Shown piece by piece: positions 32,765-40,103 of a DNA stretch of 41,547 nt. The first letter of the stretch is position 1, and each line of letters opens with the position of its first letter. A program made the translations under genes and the position numbers. This stretch comes from CAZMMV01 sp964567475 (lineage in GTDB: Bacteria; Bacillota; Clostridia; Tissierellales; Tissierellaceae), in NCBI GenBank assembly GCA_964567475.1, contig CAZMMV010000005.1, positions 1 to 41,547 of the forward strand, in the 5' to 3' direction. Below the pieces are notes generated by a model. It searched no databases and was not told the DNA's origin. It saw only the letters and a list, made by a program, of their open reading frames with translations.

Positions 32765-34693
32765 TTATCTAAGTTGAATTGTGTCAGCTATAAATGATGC
32801 TCCATCATAGCTGCCAATTACATTTACTATATCGTCTCTTTCTAAAGAAGACAATTTAATTCTGTCTAAATATCTATCTGCTATTACTGCATCTGATTTT
32901 ATATGGACTACGATTTCATCTCCATATTTTAAACCACTTAAATCAAAACTTTCCACTATAATTTCCATTTCCATAGTCCTTGTATTGATATGGGATATTT
33001 TCCCTATTACAGTAGCTTCTGATCCTCTGGAATCTGCTTCTATTTCTGTAATTTCATTTCCTTCAACATAGGCTTTAATATAGTAACCTGCCTTTAAGTC
33101 TAGGGAATTTGCTACCTTTTTATCTATACTAATATAATTTGCTTTATTTAATATATAAGTTTCTTCTTTTTTAGTCTTTCTATTTGCAATAGTTATCTCA
33201 GTCTCTTGATGTAACCTAGTATTCATACCTATAATAATACCCTCTATCTTTTTCTCTAAAACTCCAGCATCAATATCTACAGCTACACCATTTTCAACTA
33301 CTATATATACATCATCATTTACTTTTAATTCAGTAGGATCCTTTACTTTCTTGTTCTTCCTATAAATTGTAGTATCCTTATTTATTAAAAACTCATATTC
33401 CTTATTATCAGAATCTGTAACAGTAATATTATACTCTTCATTTATACTATTTTTAACAGCTTTTAATGACTTAATATTTCCTTCTATCTTTTTATCCTTG
33501 GATTTAGCCTTAATACTGTTAATTACATTGTTTTTAATTTCTAAGTCTACTAAATCTCCTTTATTTAAATCCTTCAAATAAACCTTTGCTCCATCTAAAT
33601 ATATATCTGCTCTTTTATCTACACTATATTCATCTGAAACAATTTTCTTATTCACAGTATGAATAACAGTCAGCTTAGATGAATCTTCATTTATATACTT
33701 GATTTCACCACTAGTTTTATCTTCATTGGAAAGAGCTTTAATAGATATAAGATCTATGCTTCCTTTTTTGAAAACTAAATCTACTTTTTGCCCTTCACTA
33801 AGATCTGAATAACTAGCAGACTTTCCATCTAATTTTATATCTGTATCATTCATTATATTATAAAGCTTATCGCCCTTAGAAGCATCATATACAGTCAGAG
33901 CCTTTCTACTTCCCAAATCATTTATTGATTTAATCTCTACATTATCCATATATGCTTTTTCTACACTAACACTTGGCTTTTCATAATCTGTATTTCCACT
34001 ATTATTAGAATTCTTCTTCAAGTAATCATGGGCAGTGGATATCATCTTAGCCATTATATCTCTTCTTAAACTAGATTTTGGTTCAAACAATCCATTACCG
34101 CTACCCTTAGGATCTAATACACCTGCATCAATTAATACAGATACATGTTTCATTTCCATAGGAGTCATTTCTAGTGCATCATCATAAGTTAAAGACACAG
34201 TAAGCTTGTTTTGAGCTTCCTTTTCAAGTTCCATTGCTCTAACAATATAAACACTAGTAGCAACCTTGGTTATAGCTTTATTGCCACGATTATTATCATA
34301 TACATTTTTCATTTCTTTCTCACTTATCATGCCCTTATACATAGCAACAGCTATATACTCCTGAGCCCAGTCAACAACACCTATATCCTTTAAAAACTTT
34401 CCATACTCACTTTTAGCTTGAGTTTTCTCTGCAACTGTTGGATTTGTAAATCTTCCAAGTAAAACAATTGCCTCATCAAACTTCAACAATCCATTTGGTG
34501 AAAAAGTATCACTAGACATACCTTCCATATAACCTAAATTATTAACACGATCTATATACTCATGTGCCCAATGTGTTTTGCCAACATCTTTAAATTTAGC
34601 CGCTTCAACAAAGTTTGGTACTGCAGAAACTAACATTAAAGATGCTAGTGCTACTACAATACCTTTTTGTATTTTACACACTATCTTCATCAT
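32765..34693 (-). CDS. S-layer homology (SLH) domain surface protein with repeated beta modules
   Basis: A 642-residue secreted protein. The signal peptide (about 1-31) is followed by three SLH-type segments: FKDVGKTHWAHEYIDRVNNL (33 on), FLKDIGVVDWAQEYIAVAMY (about 95 on) and a weaker third with FEPKSSLRRDIMAKMI near 205-220. After about 235 come five or more modules of about 60-80 residues, each with a pattern like Y-x-DL-x-GD-V-DL, as in LKDLNKGDLVDLEIKNNVI. SLH domains hold proteins to pyruvylated wall polymer. It starts ATGATG after GAGGAGG, 108 bp from a palindromic repeat; a TATAAT lies at 34741-34746. The exact function is unknown. Confidence 0.85.
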   Translation of the reverse strand: MMKIVCKIQKGIVVALASLMLVSAVPNFVEAAKFKDVGKTHWAHEYIDRVNNLGYMEGMSSDTFSPNGLLKFDEAIVLLGRFTNPTVAEKTQAKSEYGKFLKDIGVVDWAQEYIAVAMYKGMISEKEMKNVYDNNRGNKAITKVATSVYIVRAMELEKEAQNKLTVSLTYDDALEMTPMEMKHVSVLIDAGVLDPKGSGNGLFEPKSSLRRDIMAKMISTAHDYLKKNSNNSGNTDYEKPSVSVEKAYMDNVEIKSINDLGSRKALTVYDASKGDKLYNIMNDTDIKLDGKSASYSDLSEGQKVDLVFKKGSIDLISIKALSNEDKTSGEIKYINEDSSKLTVIHTVNKKIVSDEYSVDKRADIYLDGAKVYLKDLNKGDLVDLEIKNNVINSIKAKSKDKKIEGNIKSLKAVKNSINEEYNITVTDSDNKEYEFLINKDTTIYRKNKKVKDPTELKVNDDVYIVVENGVAVDIDAGVLEKKIEGIIIGMNTRLHQETEITIANRKTKKEETYILNKANYISIDKKVANSLDLKAGYYIKAYVEGNEITEIEADSRGSEATVIGKISHINTRTMEMEIIVESFDLSGLKYGDEIVVHIKSDAVIADRYLDRIKLSSLERDDIVNVIGSYDGASFIADTIQLR

Positions 34694-34740
34694 ATTTCCT
34701 CCTCATATAAAATTCCAGACTACTTGCTTCTATTAGCTTA

Positions 34741-34769
34741 ATTATACACTACTTGAGGCCTTTTTAACA
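34741..34769 (-). promoter_or_regulatory. Probable promoter of the large SLH gene
   Basis: A perfect TATAAT (34741-34746) on the minus strand about 50 bp before the start codon, with only a weak -35 (TGTTAA/CTGTTA) 17-18 bp upstream. Confidence 0.35.
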
Positions 34770-34801
34770 GTGATTTATTGTTACAAAGCTATTACATTTA
34801 C

Positions 34802-34846
34802 AATAAGTATCAAAAATGGTGCCAGGCACCATTTTTGATACTTATT
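34802..34846. repeat. REP-like palindrome copy 2 (central base A), terminator of murJ
   Basis: A perfect 45-bp palindrome, centre A at 34824, 7 bp after the murJ stop codon and upstream of the large SLH gene. Identical to copy 1 over 45 bp; differs from copies 3 and 4 only at the centre. For the minus strand it is an A-tract/GC-stem/T-tract terminator. Confidence 0.92.
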
Positions 34847-34853
34847 CACAATC

Positions 34854-36383
34854 TCATCTTTTAAATATGACTTTTAACTCTTCCACCTTAAATAACAAAC
34901 AAAGACCAAAGTAAACTAAAGCTCCAAGGCCTGCTGATGCTATCAATAAAATCATCTTTATAAGCTTTGTATCTAATAACATAGGTCCTACTTTATAATA
35001 TATAAGGAATACTACTACTCCCATTATACATGCAGCTACTAGGGTCTTCACAAAGCATATTATGTACTTCTTCATCCCTATAGGACCCATTTTCTTTCTA
35101 AGGCTTACAAATAATAATATTGTGGTTACAGTAGCAGATATACTTGTAGCTAAAGCTAATCCGCTATGAGCCATACGCTTTACTAAGATTAAATTAAATA
35201 CTAAGTTTATAACTACCGCTATACCACCATTTAACATAGGCGTTATAGTATCCTGAAAAGAATAATAAACTTGATTTAACATTAATCTCAAAGAAAAACC
35301 TACTAATCCTAGAGAATAAAACATCAAGGCTTGACTAGTCATCTCTGTGGCTCTAGGACCAAAGTCTCCTCCTTCAAAAAACAAATAAACTATTGGTTGG
35401 GCTAAAAGCAATATACCTACTGTGGCAGGCACTGTAATTATCAATATAATATTTATTCCCTGACCTAATATAGAATTGACATTTTCAACATCCTTTTGAG
35501 CAAATGCTTTAGAAAGCATTGGAAATACAACAGTAGTAATAGCCATAATAAAAACAGCAATTATCATATCGTTGATTCTGGCAGAATAAGTAAGGGCAGA
35601 GATACTACCCTCTGCTAAACTAGATGCCAAAGTTTTATCTATAATAGTATTTATTTGTTGTACTGCTGAACCTAATAAAACCGGTAATACAAGCAGCATG
35701 CTCTTCCTTAAATAAGGATCCTTTAAATTTATATTAAAACTATATCTATACCCTTTATGCCTAACAGCAGGAAGCAGTATCAAAAATTGTGTAGATGCTG
35801 CAATTACCGTTATTACCATAAGAGTAAGTATACTTGCATCCTTAGCAAAAAATACAAGAAAAATTAAAAATACAAAATTGTAAGGAAAGCCTGATATAGC
35901 TGAAGGTCCAAACACTTCACTACTATGTAAAAATCCTGAAAACAAATGTGTAAGACCCAAGAATATAGCTATGGGTAAGCCAATCCTATTTAATTTAACT
36001 GCAAGATCAAATTGTTGTCCTGTAAATCCCTTTGCCAATATCTTTATGGTTATAGGTGCAAATATATATCCCAATATTGCTATAACTATGGTCATAAGAA
36101 ATACTATATTAAAAAGATTATTTAAAAACTTTAGCTTTCCTTTTCTACCATGTTTTTCTCCTACTTCAGTAAATATAGGTATTACCGTAGTCTTTAATGC
36201 ACTTCCCAAGGCTCCTATTATAATCACAGTAGCAGTCATTGCAATAAAGTAAGTATCTGTTTCCATTCCAGAACCAAATCTTTTTGCTATTAAGATCTCC
36301 CTAACAAATCCTAACACTTTAGATATAAGGGTCATTATTGATATTATGGCAGCTGTTCTTGCCAAACCTTGTCTTCTGATCAT
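34854..36383 (-). CDS. murJ: Lipid II flippase MurJ (MviN family)
   Basis: A 509-residue MOP-superfamily membrane protein with about 14 hydrophobic helices. MviN features are the N-terminal ARTAAIISIMTLISKVLGFVRE, FGSGMETDTYFIA, and LLLAQPIVYLFFEGGDFGPRATEM in the middle. It flips the peptidoglycan precursor lipid II across the membrane. GAAAGAAGGG precedes the ATG. It lies between two SLH protein genes and ends at palindrome copy 2. Wall-polymer or exopolysaccharide flippase is an alternative reading, less likely from the N-terminus. Confidence 0.92.
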   Translation of the reverse strand: MIRRQGLARTAAIISIMTLISKVLGFVREILIAKRFGSGMETDTYFIAMTATVIIIGALGSALKTTVIPIFTEVGEKHGRKGKLKFLNNLFNIVFLMTIVIAILGYIFAPITIKILAKGFTGQQFDLAVKLNRIGLPIAIFLGLTHLFSGFLHSSEVFGPSAISGFPYNFVFLIFLVFFAKDASILTLMVITVIAASTQFLILLPAVRHKGYRYSFNINLKDPYLRKSMLLVLPVLLGSAVQQINTIIDKTLASSLAEGSISALTYSARINDMIIAVFIMAITTVVFPMLSKAFAQKDVENVNSILGQGINIILIITVPATVGILLLAQPIVYLFFEGGDFGPRATEMTSQALMFYSLGLVGFSLRLMLNQVYYSFQDTITPMLNGGIAVVINLVFNLILVKRMAHSGLALATSISATVTTILLFVSLRKKMGPIGMKKYIICFVKTLVAACIMGVVVFLIYYKVGPMLLDTKLIKMILLIASAGLGALVYFGLCLLFKVEELKVIFKR

Positions 36384-36410
36384 TTATATTCCCTTCTTTC
36401 AAAATTAATC

Positions 36411-36442
36411 ACAATTAAGCTTATATTTACAAACTTAATTGT
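36411..36442 (-). repeat. 9-bp inverted repeat upstream of murJ
   Basis: ACAATTAAG and CTTAATTGT flank a 14-nt spacer about 30 bp before the murJ start, at the place of a promoter or leader. It may be an operator or a chance AT-rich structure. Confidence 0.35.
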
Positions 36443-36489
36443 ACCAAATATATCTATAAGTGTCACCTAATATCTAATTTCATCAGACA

Positions 36490-36525
36490 TTAAAAGTAAT
36501 CTATCTTAAGATAGATTACTTTTAA
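36490..36525 (-). terminator. 36-bp perfect palindrome terminator overlapping the small SLH gene stop codon
   Basis: The palindrome is perfect over 36 bp. The TAA stop (36506-36508) sits at its centre, so the last five codons form the left arm of the hairpin and no spacer is left between gene and terminator. TTTT closes the right arm in the minus-strand RNA. Confidence 0.75.
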
Positions 36526-37363
36526 TTCCTTCTACTATAAAAGCGTAAGGAGCCTGACCTGTCAATTCATTTTCTTCTATCTCTATAGTTATAGTTTTGT
36601 AAGTAATTACCTGTGGTAATATGGCGTCTTCCTTAGGTGGAGTAATATCTAAATCCACCCTGTACTTGTCCTTATCCGCAACTATCTTATCTATACCAAG
36701 AAGATAACCTGGAGTAGCAAACTCTTTGGTTATAGTAACTAAAACCTTATCATCTTTTTGTTTTACTCTTACCGCTTCCTGATTGTTGTAAGATTGTACA
36801 ATTCCTTTAGATGTAAAAGATATTTCTTTCATATTATCTAATACTCCCTTCACCCTTTGTAAGATTATTATAGCCTCTGATTGAACTATGAAATCATCTG
36901 GTGCAAATTCATCTTCTGAAATTCCATTAATTATTCCCAAATCAAATAATAGCCTTAATAATACTATGCTTTCTTTATCCATAGTATTAACATCTTTGAA
37001 AGAATGTTTTCTAGGATTCACTTCTAAAGCTTCTATATTTGTTAATTTATTGCCTATTAGTTTTATCACTTCCTTCCTAGTAAGTGGCTTACCTAATACT
37101 GGACTCAATGAAGTAGGTCCTAATTTATAGTCTTTAGATAAAGATCTTAAAGATAAGGAAAAATCCTTGTCATTTATTTTATCATCAGGATTAAAATTTA
37201 TAAAATTATTCTTAGCTAAATAAGGAAAATAATAAGCAACAAAATTTTTATCAATAATATCCTTAGACCAATGATCTTTAACCTTTTCTTCCATACCAGC
37301 AAAAACTGTAAAAGATGTTGATAAAATAATTAACACTAGCATAAAAGATATAATTTTTTTCAT
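36506..37363 (-). CDS. Small SLH-like secreted protein
   Basis: A 285-residue protein with a clear signal peptide (MKKIISFMLVLIILSTSFTVFAG). Two or three diverged SLH-type segments follow: VKDHWSKDIIDKNFVAYYFPY (about 28 on), FNPDDKINDKDFSLSLRSL, and HSFKDVNTMDKESIVLLRLL leading to GIINGISEDEFAPDDFIVQSEAIIIL near 140-170. The last 100 residues are a beta-rich domain with no motif I recognise. It is encoded upstream of murJ with its own ribosome site (GAGGGGG), and probably acts at the cell wall surface. Confidence 0.8.
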   Translation of the reverse strand: MKKIISFMLVLIILSTSFTVFAGMEEKVKDHWSKDIIDKNFVAYYFPYLAKNNFINFNPDDKINDKDFSLSLRSLSKDYKLGPTSLSPVLGKPLTRKEVIKLIGNKLTNIEALEVNPRKHSFKDVNTMDKESIVLLRLLFDLGIINGISEDEFAPDDFIVQSEAIIILQRVKGVLDNMKEISFTSKGIVQSYNNQEAVRVKQKDDKVLVTITKEFATPGYLLGIDKIVADKDKYRVDLDITPPKEDAILPQVITYKTITIEIEENELTGQAPYAFIVEGIKSNLS

Positions 37364-37455
37364 TTTATTACCCCCTCTAGCCTAAGTATACCTTAATATT
37401 CTGAAGAATTAGTTACATTATGATTACAAACAAAGCAAAACAGAAAAATAAGGAA

Positions 37456-37500
37456 AATAAGTATCAAAAATGGTGCCTGGCACCATTTTTGATACTTATT
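37456..37500. repeat. REP-like palindrome copy 3 (central base T), 3' side of RAYT gene
   Basis: A perfect 45-bp palindrome with centre T at 37478, 5 bp after the RAYT stop codon. Same sequence as copy 4 and, except for the centre, as copies 1 and 2. Beyond the palindrome the flanks of the four copies share nothing obvious. Confidence 0.93.
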
Positions 37501-37505
37501 CATAA

Positions 37506-38345
37506 TTAATTGTCTAACTTTCTTACTGCCCCACCTGTAATATTTATATTGTTACCTATTTCCTCAGTTGAATAATTTTGTTTTCTAGCTTCTACAATAT
37601 ATTGGCATTTATATTCTTTTAGATATCTCTTTCTGGATCCTTCTTTAATTAGTTTATAATCTATGGTCTCTGGACAAACAAGTCTAAGTATCTTATCTAA
37701 GCTATCTTTCTTATCACCCTTACTTGTATTTAAAGAGTTTTTAAATTCTTCAGTCCCTATAACATTTTCATCCTCAAACTTATCCCTTAATTCACTATAC
37801 TTATCTGGCAATATATCCATTAAACTTTTATATTTTATAATAGCTTCTTTTCTGTCTAAAGAAAGATATTCTAGAAAAACTTCTATATCAACTATATTAT
37901 CAACATTCATTCTGTAAAATATATCTGAACTCCATTTGTAGTAGATCATATTCTTAGAAATGTTAGCATATACAGGATTGTTGTGTATATAGCGTATCAA
38001 TCTTAAGAAATAGCCTTCATTTTGTACTATAATGCTCCTATACCTATCTTCAAAAGGAGAACCACTTCTATTTTTACTAAGATTATAATATTTAGCATAT
38101 TTAGTATTTATCCTATGCATTATTTTACTAATAGGTATATTGTAAGTTTTTATGAGAAAGTGATAATGATTGTCCATAATTACATAGGCTAATATTTGAA
38201 AATCAAATATCTCCTTTACTTCTCCTAAAAATTTAAGCAACATAATCTTTTCTTCCTTGCTTTGGAATATATAAGCTTTATTGTTACCCCTGTGAATAAT
38301 ATGATATATTGCACCATAATATTCTAATCGTAACTTTCTGCCCAT
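37506..38345 (-). CDS. REP-associated tyrosine transposase (RAYT), Y1_Tnp/IS200-like
   Basis: A 279-residue HUH single-strand transposase. The N-terminus GAIYHIIHRGNN is the family opening; the metal-binding HUH motif is His60-Tyr61-His62 (VIMDNHYHFLIKT); the catalytic tyrosine is expected at Tyr119 (LIRYIHNNPVYANI). SGSPFEDRYRSIIV (95-108) is also typical of RAYTs. The C-terminal third (about 215-279) includes a DnaA-like or helix-turn-helix end, YSTEEIGNNINITGGAVRKL. All catalytic residues are present, so it may be active. GGGGGTG precedes the ATG. The same palindrome stands 5 bp after its stop and 67 bp before its start, giving a unit of about 1 kb like a REP-RAYT-REP element. Confidence 0.9.
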   Translation of the reverse strand: MGRKLRLEYYGAIYHIIHRGNNKAYIFQSKEEKIMLLKFLGEVKEIFDFQILAYVIMDNHYHFLIKTYNIPISKIMHRINTKYAKYYNLSKNRSGSPFEDRYRSIIVQNEGYFLRLIRYIHNNPVYANISKNMIYYKWSSDIFYRMNVDNIVDIEVFLEYLSLDRKEAIIKYKSLMDILPDKYSELRDKFEDENVIGTEEFKNSLNTSKGDKKDSLDKILRLVCPETIDYKLIKEGSRKRYLKEYKCQYIVEARKQNYSTEEIGNNINITGGAVRKLDN

Positions 38346-38412
38346 AAATACACCCCCATATGTATCTAATTATATATTCTACAAAACTTCTTGAAATCCT
38401 TTAATAAACATA

Positions 38413-38459
38413 AAATAAGTATCAAAAATGGTGCCTGGCACCATTTTTGATACTTATTT
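38413..38459. repeat. REP-like palindrome copy 4 (central base T), 5' side of RAYT gene
   Basis: A perfect 47-bp palindrome, centre T at 38436, 3 bp after the DUF1846 gene stop and 67 bp upstream of the RAYT start. It would end the DUF1846 transcript and insulate the transposase gene. Confidence 0.93.
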
Positions 38460-38462
38460 ACT

Positions 38463-39971
38463 CTAAATATTATAATATAAGTCCTCTGTAGGGTATTCTG
38501 GGTCAGATGTTATATCTATTCCTAGTTTCCTAAAGGTTTGTTCGTCACTTAAGGGCAATATTGTATTTGAATGAGCTTGAGATCCTTCTAATAATGACAG
38601 TTTTTCCATGGCCACTTGGGCTGTTGGATTAGTTGCTGCACATATACTAAGAGCTATAAGAATTTCTTCACAGCTTAATGTAGTCTTTCTATGTCCCAAG
38701 ACCTTTGTCTTTAAACTCATTATAGGTTCAAGTATTACTGGAGAAATAAGGTGAATATCATCAGATATATTTGCATAATATTTTATAGCATTTAAAAGAA
38801 CTGCTGCTGATGAATGCATTACATCTGAGGCTTTACCTGTAACTATTTTTCCATCATTTAGTTCCAATGCTACTACAGGATATATCTCATTTGTCTTTCC
38901 TTCTTTTCTTAGTTTAGCTGAATAATCTCTAGCAGGTTTTACTACTTTTCTATCTTCTTCTTTTAAATCTAATTCTTCCATAATAAGCTTTGATCTTTGA
39001 AATATTTCTAAATCTAAATATCCTTTTTTGTATTCACAACTAGTATTAAAATATCTTCTAATTATTTCTTGCTCTGAAGCGTCCCTTACAACTTCATCAT
39101 CTACTATACCAAATCCAATCCTATTAACTCCCATATCAGTAGGAGACTTATAAATAGATTCTCTTCCTGTTATTTTTTCTACTATTCTCTTTAAAACTGG
39201 AAAAGATTCCACATCTCTATTATAATTTACAGCTATTTCATTGTAAGCATCAAAGTGAAAGCTATCAATAACATTTGTATCTTTTAAATCTACAGTAGCA
39301 GCTTCATAGGCTATATTTAGAGGATGCTTTAATGGAATATTCCATACAGGAAAGGTCTCAAATTTTGAGTATCCTGCTGACTTTCCTCTTTTATTCTCAT
39401 GATAGAGCTGGCTTAGACAAGTAGCTAGTTTCCCACTACCTGCTCCTGGTGCTGTCACTACTACAATAGGCTTAGTAGTTTCAATAAATGGATTTTGTCC
39501 ATAACCTTCATCACTTACAATAGTGTCCACATCTATAGGATATCCTTTAGTAGACCTATGTTTATATACTTTTATTCCTCTACGTTCTAATTTATTTATA
39601 AATACATCAACCTCTTGTTGATCATCATATCTAGTAATTACAACACTATTTACTTTTAAATCATATTCCCGCAAATCATCAATCAATCTAAAGGTATCAA
39701 TATCATAAGTTATTCCAAAGTCTCCCCTAATCTTGTTTCTCTCAATATCTCCTGCATATACACAAATAATAACTTCTATCTTGTCCTTTAGCTTATGTAA
39801 AAGTTTAACTTTACCATTTTCATCAAATCCAGGTAATACCCTCTTAGCATGCATGTCATATAATAATTTTCCACCAAATTCAAGATATAACTTATCATGA
39901 TTGTTAACTCTTTCTAATATAAACTTGGACTGCTCCTCTAAATACTTTTTATGATCAAATCCTATTTTCAT
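38463..39971 (-). CDS. DUF1846 domain-containing protein
   Basis: A 502-residue cytosolic protein of the conserved DUF1846 family, recognised from MKIGFDHKKYLEEQSKFILERV, LYLEFGGKLLYDMHAKRVLPGFD, APGAGSGKLATCLSQLYHE and GVNRIGFGIVDDE. The APGAGSGK stretch resembles a nucleotide-binding loop. Its function is not known to me. The ATG at 39971 has GAGGAG before it and suits the family length; the longer frame to 39992 crosses that site. It is flanked on its 3' side by palindrome copy 4. Confidence 0.9.
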   Translation of the reverse strand: MKIGFDHKKYLEEQSKFILERVNNHDKLYLEFGGKLLYDMHAKRVLPGFDENGKVKLLHKLKDKIEVIICVYAGDIERNKIRGDFGITYDIDTFRLIDDLREYDLKVNSVVITRYDDQQEVDVFINKLERRGIKVYKHRSTKGYPIDVDTIVSDEGYGQNPFIETTKPIVVVTAPGAGSGKLATCLSQLYHENKRGKSAGYSKFETFPVWNIPLKHPLNIAYEAATVDLKDTNVIDSFHFDAYNEIAVNYNRDVESFPVLKRIVEKITGRESIYKSPTDMGVNRIGFGIVDDEVVRDASEQEIIRRYFNTSCEYKKGYLDLEIFQRSKLIMEELDLKEEDRKVVKPARDYSAKLRKEGKTNEIYPVVALELNDGKIVTGKASDVMHSSAAVLLNAIKYYANISDDIHLISPVILEPIMSLKTKVLGHRKTTLSCEEILIALSICAATNPTAQVAMEKLSLLEGSQAHSNTILPLSDEQTFRKLGIDITSDPEYPTEDLYYNI

Positions 39972-40071
39972 CTTAAACTCCTCACTTTTCAATAATACTT
40001 TTCATTATAATATAAATGATGCTCTTATTTTATCATATAATCTCAAAAAACAAAAAAATAATTAATACTAA

Positions 40072-40096
40072 AGGTCAGGAAATATTTACCTGACCT
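40072..40096 (-). terminator. Terminator of the 5'-nucleotidase/LysM gene
   Basis: AGGTCAGG and CCTGACCT pair around a 9-nt AT loop 7 bp after the stop codon; the minus strand continues with a T-rich stretch ending in TTTTTTT. It lies about 100 bp upstream of the DUF1846 start. Confidence 0.75.
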
Positions 40097-40103
40097 ATTT
40101 ATA

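Noticed and set aside
36411..36442. Riboswitch in the murJ leader
   Set aside because: Only one short AT-rich inverted repeat; no recognised aptamer sequence.
37456..38459. Palindromic repeats as a CRISPR array or tandem repeat
   Set aside because: Only two copies are close, about 1 kb apart with a gene between; spacing and number do not fit CRISPR and no cas gene is present.
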